From contig URYU01000066.1 in assembly GCA_900552155.1 (NCBI GenBank), forward strand, positions 1 to 9,612: a DNA stretch of 9,612 nt. The letters are read 5' to 3'. Shown piece by piece: positions 1 through 6,534 of this stretch (position 1 is the first letter of the stretch; each line of letters begins with the position of its first letter). The notes beneath the pieces are model-generated. The model had not been told where the DNA came from. It did not search any database and worked only from the letters and a program-made list of their open reading frames with translations. Made by a program: the position numbers and the translations under genes. This DNA comes from an uncultured Collinsella sp. GTDB taxonomy: Bacteria > Actinomycetota > Coriobacteriia > Coriobacteriales > Coriobacteriaceae.

Positions 1-652
1 CGAACGTTACATCGCCCGACCCGACCTCTGCACTAAGCGCATCAGTCACGCTGCCCGCAAACTCTACATCTCCCGCACCCAGGAAAAGGTCGAAACCATC
101 ACAGGTGACACCGGCAATCTGCAGATCGCCCGAGCCCACGTGCGCGTTGACTCCCTTCAGATGTTCGGCAACACGGCGCGGCAGCTCAACCGTAACCGAG
201 CGGTCAATTGCCTTACCGTCATCACTTCCAAACTGAGAAACCTTGAGCGTCGAGTCCTCGACGGATGCGATGTTCTGCGTCGCGGCCTTGGAGGCATCCA
301 TACCATTGGCAACGCGTCCCCGCTCGATAACGCGAGCCTTGTTGCCATCAACAACCTTGACGTCCTCCGTAGCCGCAGCGATATCGAAATCGAGGTAGCG
401 GAACTCATCGGCATCAAAAGTCGTGCTCGAAAGCTGCTGAGGCCGAGCAGAATAGTTACCGCTATTCAAGGAATCGTCCTCGTCAAACATATCGTCAAAA
501 TCAGACAAATGGCCAGATAGAATACCGGTCGTACGCACCATATCGGAATGAGCCAATAGCCGCGAAGTGCCAAAGACAAGCCCGATGATGAGCACAAACG
601 CTCCGATGCCAACGCCCAAGCGTACCTTGGATTCATGCGAAAGCTTCATCAT
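1..652 (-). CDS. Membrane-anchored DUF4097-like beta-repeat protein, C-terminus cut by window edge
   Basis: An open frame of 217 codons runs off the left end, so the C-terminus is missing. It starts at tandem ATG codons (652-647); the codon just upstream is a TGA stop, so no longer start exists. Residues 12-30 form one hydrophobic segment after a short basic stretch (K3, K9, R11), which fits a signal anchor with the rest outside the cell. An Asp/Glu-rich linker follows at about 50-60. From about residue 80 the chain alternates beta-type segments with repeated Gly-Ser/Ala-Gly-Asp turns (GSGDL, GAGDV, GSGDV), the look of DUF4097/LiaG-like putative adhesin domains. The ATG overlaps the stop of the upstream XRE gene as ATGA, so the two are probably translationally coupled. 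Family membership is inferred from the repeat pattern. The biochemical role is unknown; in Firmicutes such proteins occur in envelope-stress operons. Confidence 0.75.
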   Translation of the reverse strand, partial: MMKLSHESKVRLGVGIGAFVLIIGLVFGTSRLLAHSDMVRTTGILSGHLSDFDDMFDEDDSLNSGNYSARPQQLSSTTFDADEFRYLDFDIAAATEDVKVVDGNKARVIERGRVANGMDASKAATQNIASVEDSTLKVSQFGSDDGKAIDRSVTVELPRRVAEHLKGVNAHVGSGDLQIAGVTCDGFDLFLGAGDVEFAGSVTDALSAEVGSGDVTF

Positions 653-1371
653 TCATCACTCTCTTTGGCAATCGGCTCAGCGGTAGTCGCGGTAGCCACG
701 TCAGCATCAGATTCCGCAGAAGTATCCTTCCCCTGGGCCTTGACCGCCACCGACGCCGAACCAACCTGAATATCCCCGCGCGCCCAATCGCCATCGAGCG
801 CACGCGCCACCCAGTGATAGATGGGAATCGTAAAGAAGATCAGTGCGGCAAAGGGGCCGGCACCAAACAGGAACATCAGCAAAAAGAACAGCAGCCAGCA
901 CACGGCCCAATACGGGAACGACTGGAACGGGCCCTTCACCGGAGTCGAGCCAACTGCGCTGCCACTCGTCGCCTGCGCCGTAGCGGCATTGGCGGCCTGC
1001 GCACTCCAGCTTGCCGCTTGCGCCGCCTTGGCGGCGGCGTCACTCGCCTGTGTTGCCGCCTCGGTGGCACGTGCCGCCGCCTCATGGGTACGGGCGCGAT
1101 CTGCCGCCTCGGCCTCGCGCTGACGGGCACGGTCCTCGTTCTCAAACTCGATATCGTCCTCAATCTCATCGCTCGGATTGAGCAGCTCGTCCAAGCTCAC
1201 ACCATAGAGCTTGGCGAGCGAGATCAGGTTCTCGGTATCGGGCGAGCTCTCCGCGCGCTCCCATTTACTGACTGCTTGGCGCGACAGTCCCAGCTTTCGT
1301 GCCAGCCCTTCTTGGCTAAAACCCTTGCTGCGACGAAGGTCGGCGAGCCGCTGCGCAGTTTCTACATTCAT
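649..1371 (-). CDS. XRE-family HTH regulator with C-terminal membrane segments
   Basis: This 240-residue protein has a classic XRE/Cro-C1 helix-turn-helix at about residues 5-62 (SQEGLARKLGLSRQAVSKWE at 19-38, then the usual GVSLDELL end at 57-64). An acidic linker (66-80) leads to an Ala/Glu/Gln/Arg-rich, probably helical or coiled-coil stretch (80-133). Two closely spaced hydrophobic segments follow at about 153-169 and 171-190, then a polar acidic tail. The layout is a DNA-binding domain tethered to the membrane, with both ends probably cytoplasmic if the hydrophobic part is a hairpin. The start at 1371 is chosen because AGGAGG lies 4 bases upstream and the HTH begins at once; the longer in-frame start at 1542 would add 57 residues unlike any HTH N-terminus and would cover the promoter region. 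The gene overlaps the DUF4097-like gene by 4 bases. Role inferred: it senses or transmits a membrane signal and regulates its own operon. The target is unknown. Confidence 0.85.
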   Translation of the reverse strand: MNVETAQRLADLRRSKGFSQEGLARKLGLSRQAVSKWERAESSPDTENLISLAKLYGVSLDELLNPSDEIEDDIEFENEDRARQREAEAADRARTHEAAARATEAATQASDAAAKAAQAASWSAQAANAATAQATSGSAVGSTPVKGPFQSFPYWAVCWLLFFLLMFLFGAGPFAALIFFTIPIYHWVARALDGDWARGDIQVGSASVAVKAQGKDTSAESDADVATATTAEPIAKESDE

Positions 1372-1375
1372 GGTT

Positions 1376-1381
1376 CCTCCT
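1376..1381 (-). promoter_or_regulatory. Ribosome binding site fixing the XRE gene start
   Basis: On the minus strand this reads AGGAGG, a full Shine-Dalgarno match, 4 bases before the ATG at 1371. It decides for this start over the in-frame ATG at 1542, which has no comparable site. Confidence 0.75.
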
Positions 1382-1474
1382 ATGTGATGCCAGCCGTGCC
1401 GCCGGACCGTTTTTCTTCTTAAGGCGCCTTGCACAGTTAAAAATCTATCCGCCACCGCCAAAAGCATGCCACCT

Positions 1475-1480
1475 ATTCTA
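1475..1480 (-). promoter_or_regulatory. Possible -10 box for the XRE/DUF4097 operon
   Basis: On the minus strand the hexamer TAGAAT matches five of six positions of TATAAT. It would place the transcript start near 1468 and give a leader of about 97 bases. No good -35 is seen at 16-18 bases; that position falls inside the palindrome at 1494-1506, so an activator or repressor may act there. This is a weak call. Confidence 0.3.
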
Positions 1481-1489
1481 GTGAGATTT

Positions 1490-1518
1490 TTGACAACCGT
1501 CGGTTGCGGGTGCATATG
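1490..1518 (+). promoter_or_regulatory. Possible upstream promoter (TTGACA, 17 bp, CATATG)
   Basis: A perfect -35 hexamer TTGACA (1490-1495) is followed 17 bases later by CATATG (1513-1518), which matches the -10 consensus at only three positions. It points towards the methyltransferase gene. The palindrome CAACCG-T-CGGTTG overlaps the -35 and spacer. Either this is a second promoter for the methyltransferase or the good -35 is chance. Confidence 0.3.
1494..1506. promoter_or_regulatory. Perfect 13-bp palindrome, candidate operator
   Basis: The sequence is CAACCG-T-CGGTTG, two 6-bp arms around one central base. It lies in the divergent control region between the XRE gene and the methyltransferase gene. 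It overlaps the plus-strand -35 box and sits where the minus-strand -35 would be. XRE proteins bind short dyads as dimers, so this is the best visible candidate for an autoregulatory site. Binding itself is inference. Confidence 0.4.
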
Positions 1519-1562
1519 AGCTGCGGAAATGTGTCCAAACAAAGCAATGACCCGTAGCTTGG

Positions 1563-1592
1563 TTGTCCCCGTTGCGGCGTTAACGGTAGTAT
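1563..1592 (+). promoter_or_regulatory. Promoter of the methyltransferase gene
   Basis: TTGTCC (1563-1568), an 18-base spacer and TAGTAT (1587-1592) each match four of six consensus positions. Transcription would start near 1599, leaving a leader of about 40 bases before the GTG at 1639. The -10 contains the in-frame ATG at 1591, so that ATG is unlikely to be translated. Confidence 0.5.
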
Positions 1593-1621
1593 GGTCGTAC
1601 TGTTAATTCCGCACCGCCAAC

Positions 1622-1629
1622 GGAGGGAG
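1622..1629 (+). promoter_or_regulatory. Ribosome binding site deciding the GTG start at 1639
   Basis: GGAGGGAG lies 9 bases before GTG 1639-1641. It supports this GTG over the ATG at 1591, which has no Shine-Dalgarno sequence and lies in the presumed -10 box. Confidence 0.65.
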
Positions 1630-1638
1630 TTCCGCGCC

Positions 1639-2511
1639 GTGAACCGCGATTTCGCCTCATCGCTCATCCAGCTCAACAACACGTTCTATCGCGAGCACTC
1701 CGCCTCCTTCTCCGATACGCGCCAGGCCCCGTGGCCCGGCTGGGTGCGCACCATGGACATCGCGCTCGAACAGCTCGATGTCGCCACGATTGAGCATCCC
1801 GTCCGCGTCTTCGATCTCGCCTGCGGCAATATGCGATTCGAGAACTTTGCCGCCGGCGGCGCACTTGCCGCCAAGGGCGTCGACGGCGCAAACCCCTCGG
1901 TAGATGCCAGCTGCCCGTTTGAGTTCTATGGTGTCGACTCGTGTCAGGATTTGGCTATCGATGCGCACGGTCACGCCCTGCGCATTCCCAACCTGCACTT
2001 CCAGGAACTCGACGTGCTCGATGCCCTTATGAAGCTCAACCCCGCCGAGACACCCGACGTGCTTTTCGACGCCCCGCTCGCCGACATCTCGGTCTGCTTT
2101 GGTTTTATGCACCACGTGCCGTCGTGCGAGTACCGCGTACGCGTGCGCGACGCCCTGGTGCGCCAGACGCGCCCGGGCGGCATCATCGCCATCAGCTTTT
2201 GGGAGTTTATGAACGACGAGCGCATGGCGCGCAAGGCCGTTCGCGCCGAGGCCCGTGCCGAGCTCACCCCGCCGTTTGAAGGTTACGATTCCGCGCAGTT
2301 TGAAGCCGGCGACCACCTCATCGGCTGGCAAAACGACCGCCACGCCTACCGCTATTGCCATCACTTTGACGATCAGCAGATCACCGACCTGGTGCGCGGC
2401 GTCCGTACGTTCTACAAGAGCGGCGAGGTCCCCGTGCGCGAGCTTGAGCGCTTCCATGCCGACGGTCGCAGCGGCGAGCTCAACCGCTATGTGATTCTCA
2501 AACGTCTGTAG
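1639..2511 (+). CDS. Class I SAM-dependent methyltransferase, Trm9/ALKBH8-like
   Basis: This 290-residue protein has the Rossmann methyltransferase motifs in order. Motif I is VFDLACGNMRF (57-67). The acidic residue after strand 2 is D100 in YGVDSC. LDVLD lies at 124-128, motif IV-like ISVCFGFMHHVP at 150-161, and RPGGIIAISFWEF at 178-190. The double His after motif IV, the Arg-rich helix behind it and the aromatic RPGG strand recall Trm9/ALKBH8-type methyltransferases, which act on wobble-uridine side chains of tRNA. This is a resemblance in motif layout only, so the substrate is open and a small-molecule methyltransferase remains possible. The GTG start at 1639 is supported by the ribosome binding site and by the promoter covering the upstream ATG. 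A TrmB-like gene follows 118 bases downstream on the same strand, which fits a tRNA-modification role. Confidence 0.8.
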   Translation: MNRDFASSLIQLNNTFYREHSASFSDTRQAPWPGWVRTMDIALEQLDVATIEHPVRVFDLACGNMRFENFAAGGALAAKGVDGANPSVDASCPFEFYGVDSCQDLAIDAHGHALRIPNLHFQELDVLDALMKLNPAETPDVLFDAPLADISVCFGFMHHVPSCEYRVRVRDALVRQTRPGGIIAISFWEFMNDERMARKAVRAEARAELTPPFEGYDSAQFEAGDHLIGWQNDRHAYRYCHHFDDQQITDLVRGVRTFYKSGEVPVRELERFHADGRSGELNRYVILKRL

Positions 2512-2549
2512 GCACCGACGATTCGCCGCCGAGCCGCACCGCATCTTTC

Positions 2550-2573
2550 GGGCAAACTATGCCCACCCTTTTT
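2550..2573 (+). terminator. Weak terminator-like hairpin after the methyltransferase gene
   Basis: GGGCA (2550-2554) pairs with TGCCC (2560-2564) around a 5-base loop. Five T follow, but only after a 4-base gap. The stem is short and the gap is unfavourable, so termination here would be partial at best. Confidence 0.25.
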
Positions 2574-2585
2574 CAACCCATTGAC

Positions 2586-2607
2586 GGAACGCGCAGCTAT
2601 GCGTTCC
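2586..2607 (+). promoter_or_regulatory. Perfect 7-bp inverted repeat in the trmB leader
   Basis: GGAACGC (2586-2592) and GCGTTCC (2601-2607) are exact reverse complements around 8 bases. The repeat ends 12 bases before the AAGGAG ribosome binding site (2620-2625). It could be an operator or a leader hairpin that tunes access to the ribosome binding site. TTGACG at 2581-2586 touches its left end and may be a -35, but no good -10 stands at 16-18 bases. Confidence 0.35.
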
Positions 2608-2629
2608 ATACTTATGACCAAGGAGCCTC

Positions 2630-3511
2630 ATGGGAGCCGTCCACGTTCGCACGCCTAAGAACTTTGTGCTCGAGGAGCGCCTGGAGCGCTACGCCGATGC
2701 GATCGAGACGAACCCCGAGGCTTATGCCGGAGATTGGCGCGAGGCTTGCGCGCCAGCTGGCAGCAAGCCCTTCGAACACCTTCACCTGGATCTTGGCTGT
2801 GGCAAGGGAACCTATCTGGTCGAGCGCGCCCACCGCGAGCCCGACACCCTCTTTATCGGCATGGACCAGGAGCCCATCTGCATCGCCTATGCCGCGCAGA
2901 AAATCTGCGAACAGGGGCTATCCAACGCACTCGTCCTGCCCCGAGGCGCCGCATCGCTGCCACAGCTGTTTGCCGCAGGCGAGCTCGATGCCATCACCAT
3001 TAACTTTCCCACGCCGCAGCCCAAGGCCAAGTACGCTAAAAAACGACTCGTCCATGTCGACCATCTGATGCTCTACCGCCCGCTCTTTTCAGCCGGCGCT
3101 ACCGTCACACTGCGCACCGATAGCAAGCCGTTGCGCGATTACGCCCTGGGACAGTTTGCCGCGGCCGGCTACGATACGCTTTGGGTAAGCGACGACGTCC
3201 GCCGCGACCATCCCGAGCATCCCGAGACCGAGTACGAGCGCCGCACGCGCGAGATGGGTGCCGCCGTCTATGGCATTTGCGCCACACCTGGAGCGCAGCC
3301 CAGCGATGAACAGCTCGCGGCGGGCCGCGCGCAGGAGCAAAGCCTAGCCTGCTACCTGCCCGATAACCTCGATGAGCTCGCCTATGTGCCTCTGGGCATG
3401 GAAGAGGCCGGCGAGAACTTTAGAAACCGTGCCCGCAAGGGCAAGAAGCGTCTACCGCAAGAGTCCCAGGGGCCTCTGATGGTCGCAGCTTCGGCAAACA
3501 AGCGCAAATAG
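2630..3511 (+). CDS. trmB: TrmB-like tRNA (guanine-N7-)-methyltransferase, divergent
   Basis: TrmB methylates G46 in the tRNA variable loop using SAM. This 293-residue protein has the family layout: motif I LDLGCGKGTYL (53-63), YLVERA and IGMDQEP (76-82), then INFPTPQPKAKYAKKRL (124-140), LRTDS (161-165) and TEYERRTREMGAAVY (200-214). The last block matches the family's TEYE signature. The usual NFPDPWPKKRH block is altered: the Asp and Trp are replaced (T128, Q130), while the following basic residues are kept. At 293 residues it is longer than typical bacterial TrmB (about 210-240); the extra part is mainly a C-terminal tail after about residue 220, ending in Lys/Arg-rich sequence. AAGGAG lies 4 bases before the ATG. 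It is probably a coriobacterial TrmB variant. Activity with the altered block is not certain. Confidence 0.75.
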   Translation: MGAVHVRTPKNFVLEERLERYADAIETNPEAYAGDWREACAPAGSKPFEHLHLDLGCGKGTYLVERAHREPDTLFIGMDQEPICIAYAAQKICEQGLSNALVLPRGAASLPQLFAAGELDAITINFPTPQPKAKYAKKRLVHVDHLMLYRPLFSAGATVTLRTDSKPLRDYALGQFAAAGYDTLWVSDDVRRDHPEHPETEYERRTREMGAAVYGICATPGAQPSDEQLAAGRAQEQSLACYLPDNLDELAYVPLGMEEAGENFRNRARKGKKRLPQESQGPLMVAASANKRK

Positions 3512-3534
3512 GCGCCAGCAAACGTCCCTCAAAT

Positions 3535-3657
3535 CTAAGTGAGTAGACTTTTTTGCAATAGCCAAGCACAACCCGCATAACCAATACTAAAACCGCAGGT
3601 AGAGCCCTTGCGCAAAAGCCATGTGCTCGCGATATTGCAAAAAGTCTACTCACTTAG
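3535..3657. repeat. 123-bp element with 25/26-bp terminal inverted repeats
   Basis: The left arm (3535-3560) reads CTAAGTGAGTAGAC, six T, then GCAATA. The right arm (3633-3657) is its reverse complement except for one missing A/T in the homopolymer. A short inner match also exists: AGCACA (3565-3570) against TGTGCT (3622-3627). Between the arms lie 72 bases without a gene, AT-richer than the flanks, including the palindrome TTGCGCAA (3608-3615). The ends carry TA dinucleotides at 3536-3537 and 3655-3656, compatible with a TA target duplication, though such symmetry is expected in any palindrome containing TA. It lies between trmB and the helicase gene. Possible natures are a MITE or repeated palindromic element, or a double operator. 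It is not a normal terminator, as there is no GC-rich stem followed by a T-tract. Confidence 0.85.
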
Positions 3658-3739
3658 CTGGCAACTGCACCAAACGGCTGGGCAGAACGCCCATTTCCTG
3701 CATTTTCTTGCCTGCGAACGCATCGATGCGACGCTACGC

Positions 3740-3745
3740 CATAAT
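3740..3745 (+). promoter_or_regulatory. Possible -10 box of the helicase gene
   Basis: CATAAT matches TATAAT at five of six positions and lies 33 bases before the ATG at 3779. No convincing -35 is found 16-18 bases upstream. The stretch 3658-3778 otherwise shows nothing recognisable. Confidence 0.3.
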
Positions 3746-3778
3746 AGTTGGCGGACAATCGCGAGAGAAAGCAAACAC

Positions 3779-6460
3779 ATGGCACAGACCACGACAGATA
3801 CCGCCGTCAGCACCGTCTCCGGCGCCGGGGCCGCCAGCTCATTCTCGGGCGGCACGGGAACCGAAGCCGAGTTCGGCTCGCTCGGCGCGCTCTCCCCCAC
3901 CTGGTGGGAGCCCGAGGACGGCAGCGAGCCCGAACCATGGCTCACGCCCGACCAGGCCTTCGAACGCTTCTTTGAATGGACGAGCGATCGCGGCATTGAG
4001 CTGTGGGATCACCAAGAAGAGACCCTCATGGACCTGGCAGCCGGCGATCACGTCATTCTGGGCACTCCGACCGGATCGGGTAAATCGCTCGTCGCGCTGG
4101 GCATGCTCTTTATGGGCATGGCGCAGGGCAAGCGCTGTTATTACACGGCCCCCATCAAGGCTCTGGTCAGTGAAAAGTTTTTCGATCTGGTACAGGTGCT
4201 CGGCCGCGATAACGTCGGTATGATCACCGGCGACACGCATATCAACACCAAGGCACCCGTCATCTGCTGCACGGCAGAGATCCTTGCCAACGACGCGCTG
4301 CGCGAGGGCGAAGATGCCGATGTTGGCTGCGTCGCCATGGACGAGTTCCACTACTTTGCCGACCCCGATCGCGGCTGGGCCTGGCAGGTACCGCTGCTCA
4401 CCCTGCCTCACACGCAATTCATGCTCATGAGCGCCACGCTCGGCGATGTCACTGCCATCGCCGCCTCACTCGAGGAACACACCGGCGCTACCTGCGACTT
4501 GGTCGTCGATGCCCCGCGCCCCGTGCCGCTGAGCTACGACTATGTGACGACCTCGCTCGAAGGCACGGTCGAGCTCGCCATGCGCCGCGGCGAGGCCCCG
4601 CTCTATATCGTGCACTTTAGCCAGGATGCCGCCCTTGCGACGGCACAGTCGCTCGCCAATTTTGGCATCGCCAGCAAAGAGCAGCGCGAAGCCATCAAAG
4701 AAGCGGCAAAGGGGACAAGCTTCTCGACGGCCTTCGGCAAGATCCTCAAGCGCTTGCTCGGCTGCGGCGTCGGCGTGCACCATGCTGGCATGTTGCCGCG
4801 CTATCGCCTGTTGGTCGAGCGCTTGGCGCAGCAGGGCCTGCTGCCCGTCATCTGCGGTACCGATACGCTCGGCGGCGGCATCAACGTACCCATCCACACC
4901 GTGGTGCTCACCGCGCTCACCAAGTTCGACGGTTACAAGATGCGTCGCCTGCGCGCCCGTGAGTTTCATCAGATCGCTGGTCGCGCCGGTCGCTCGGGCT
5001 TCGATACCGAGGGCATGGTGATCGCCGAGGCACCCGAGCACGAGATCGAGAATGCCAAGCTTATGGCCAAGGCGGGCGACGACCCCAAAAAACTCCGCAA
5101 GATTAAAAAGAAGAAGGCCCCCGAGGGCTTTGTCACCTGGAACAAGCAGACCTTTGAGCGCCTGATCGAGACGCAGCCCGAGACGCTCAAGCCGCGCCTG
5201 CGCATCACGCACTCCATGGTGATTAGCGTGGTCGAGCAGGGCGGCGATGCCCGAGCCCGCGTGCACGACCTCATCGAGACGAGTCTGCAGACTCCCGAGG
5301 AAAAGGCCAAGCTCGAGGTTCGCGCCGACGAAATCTTCGCCACGCTCATCGATTCCGGCGTCGTCGTTCGCACCGCGGTGCCGCCCGCACCCGCCGCCCC
5401 GACTGCCGCCGCACCAGACATCGACTATGCACTGACGGTTGATCTGCCCGAGGACTTCGCGCTCGACCAGCCGCTCTCGCCGTTTTTGCTTGCCGCATTG
5501 GAGCTGCTCGATCCCGAGAGCGAGACCTATACCATGGATCTAATCTCAATGGTCGAGGCAACGCTCGAAGATCCCAAGCAAGTGCTGCGTGCACAGGAAC
5601 GTGCCGCACGCGATCGCGCTATGGCCGAGATGAAAGCCGACGGCGTCGAATATGAGGAACGCTTGGAGCGCATCCAGGATGTCACCTACGAAAAGCCGCT
5701 CGAGGATTTGCTCGATGCCGCCTTCGACAAGTACTGCCAGGAAGTACCTTGGGCCAACGACTACCAGCTCTCGCCCAAGAGCGTCCTGCGCGACATGTTG
5801 GAGAGCGCGAGCGACTTTAAGGGCTATATCCAAAAGCTCGGCATCGCCCGCTCCGAGGGCATTCTGCTGCGCTACCTAGCCGAGGCCTACCGCTCCCTCG
5901 ATCGCACCGTGCCCATTGAGAAGCGCGATGAGCGCTTGCGCGACATCATTTCGTGGCTCGGCTTTGTGGTACACTCGGTCGACTCGAGCCTGGTGGACGA
6001 GTGGGAGAACGCCGGCAACCCGGCGGCCCTCGCCGCCGCGCCGCCGCAGGGCATCGACGAGGTCGTTGCGGACCGTCGCGGCTGCACGCTGCTGGTGCGC
6101 AACGCACTCTTCCGCCGCGTGACCCTTGCCGCCCGCGAGCACGTTCGCGACCTGGGCGAACTCGACGAGGACTGGGGCATGAGCGAGGTCCGCTGGCAAA
6201 AGGCGCTCGATGCCTACCATGAGCAGCACGAGGAAATCCTCACCGACGGAGATGCCCGCAGCGCCGCGATGTTTACCATCGACGGGAGCGACGAGAAGAC
6301 CGATCACGTGTGGCACGTGCACCAGATTTTTGCCGACGAGGATGGCGACCACGACTTTGGCATCATGGGCGATGTCGACCTGGATGCCACGCAAGACGGC
6401 GGCGAGGTCATCTTCAAAAACTACCGCGTCGGCTTTATCGAGGACCTGCTCGAGGACTAG
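3779..6460 (+). CDS. Ski2-like DExH-box helicase with DUF3516-like C-terminus
   Basis: This is an 893-residue ATP-dependent helicase of the Ski2/Mtr4 type, thought to unwind or remodel RNA. A low-complexity Ser/Thr/Ala/Gly N-terminus (1-40) precedes the core. The core shows Walker A GTPTGSGKS (95-103), TAPIKALVSEKF (123-134), Walker B as DEFH (188-191), SAT (218-220), the VGVHHAGMLPRYR block (331-343), GTDTLGGGINVP (360-371) and motif VI QIAGRAGRSGFD (398-409). A Lys-rich patch lies at 437-446 and a Pro/Ala linker at about 533-548. The helical, acidic C-terminal half (about 450-893) fits the DUF3516 region of actinobacterial helicases. ATG 3779 is preferred although only a weak purine-rich GAGAGAAAG precedes it; the in-frame TTG at 3608 would translate through the inverted repeat into unfamiliar sequence. 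The gene stands alone and ends in a strong terminator. Confidence 0.9.
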   Translation: MAQTTTDTAVSTVSGAGAASSFSGGTGTEAEFGSLGALSPTWWEPEDGSEPEPWLTPDQAFERFFEWTSDRGIELWDHQEETLMDLAAGDHVILGTPTGSGKSLVALGMLFMGMAQGKRCYYTAPIKALVSEKFFDLVQVLGRDNVGMITGDTHINTKAPVICCTAEILANDALREGEDADVGCVAMDEFHYFADPDRGWAWQVPLLTLPHTQFMLMSATLGDVTAIAASLEEHTGATCDLVVDAPRPVPLSYDYVTTSLEGTVELAMRRGEAPLYIVHFSQDAALATAQSLANFGIASKEQREAIKEAAKGTSFSTAFGKILKRLLGCGVGVHHAGMLPRYRLLVERLAQQGLLPVICGTDTLGGGINVPIHTVVLTALTKFDGYKMRRLRAREFHQIAGRAGRSGFDTEGMVIAEAPEHEIENAKLMAKAGDDPKKLRKIKKKKAPEGFVTWNKQTFERLIETQPETLKPRLRITHSMVISVVEQGGDARARVHDLIETSLQTPEEKAKLEVRADEIFATLIDSGVVVRTAVPPAPAAPTAAAPDIDYALTVDLPEDFALDQPLSPFLLAALELLDPESETYTMDLISMVEATLEDPKQVLRAQERAARDRAMAEMKADGVEYEERLERIQDVTYEKPLEDLLDAAFDKYCQEVPWANDYQLSPKSVLRDMLESASDFKGYIQKLGIARSEGILLRYLAEAYRSLDRTVPIEKRDERLRDIISWLGFVVHSVDSSLVDEWENAGNPAALAAAPPQGIDEVVADRRGCTLLVRNALFRRVTLAAREHVRDLGELDEDWGMSEVRWQKALDAYHEQHEEILTDGDARSAAMFTIDGSDEKTDHVWHVHQIFADEDGDHDFGIMGDVDLDATQDGGEVIFKNYRVGFIEDLLED

Positions 6461-6478
6461 CCGTACATACTGGAACGA

Positions 6479-6517
6479 AGCGGGGCCGTTGGCAGTATCG
6501 CCAGCGGCCCCGCTTTT
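6479..6517 (+). terminator. Intrinsic terminator of the helicase gene
   Basis: AGCGGGGCCGTTGGC (6479-6493) pairs with GCCAGCGGCCCCGCT (6500-6514) over 15 bp with a single G-U wobble, around a 6-base loop. TTTT ends the structure (6514-6517). It lies 19 bases after the helicase stop. The convergent DUF2130 gene ends at 6535, so the stem may also block readthrough from that side, but no T-tract follows on the minus strand. Confidence 0.85.
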
Positions 6518-6534
6518 GCACTATACGCTATCCC

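Noticed and set aside
1421..1430. Palindrome AAGGCGCCTT in the XRE leader
   Set aside because: Ten-base GC-rich palindromes arise often in this composition, it has no loop for a hairpin, and it is not near a promoter box. It is left uncalled.
1657..2544. A 295-codon open frame on the minus strand opposite the methyltransferase
   Set aside because: It is the antisense of a clear methyltransferase with full motifs. Its translation has no recognisable domain, and long antisense frames are common in GC-rich genes.
3608..3778. A 57-codon N-terminal extension of the helicase from TTG 3608
   Set aside because: It would translate through the inverted-repeat right arm, has no ribosome binding site and yields sequence unlike helicase N-termini. 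ATG 3779 was used.
4466..5266. A 266-codon minus-strand frame opposite the helicase
   Set aside because: It lies wholly inside the helicase core and mirrors its codon pattern; no ribosome binding site or domain was seen.
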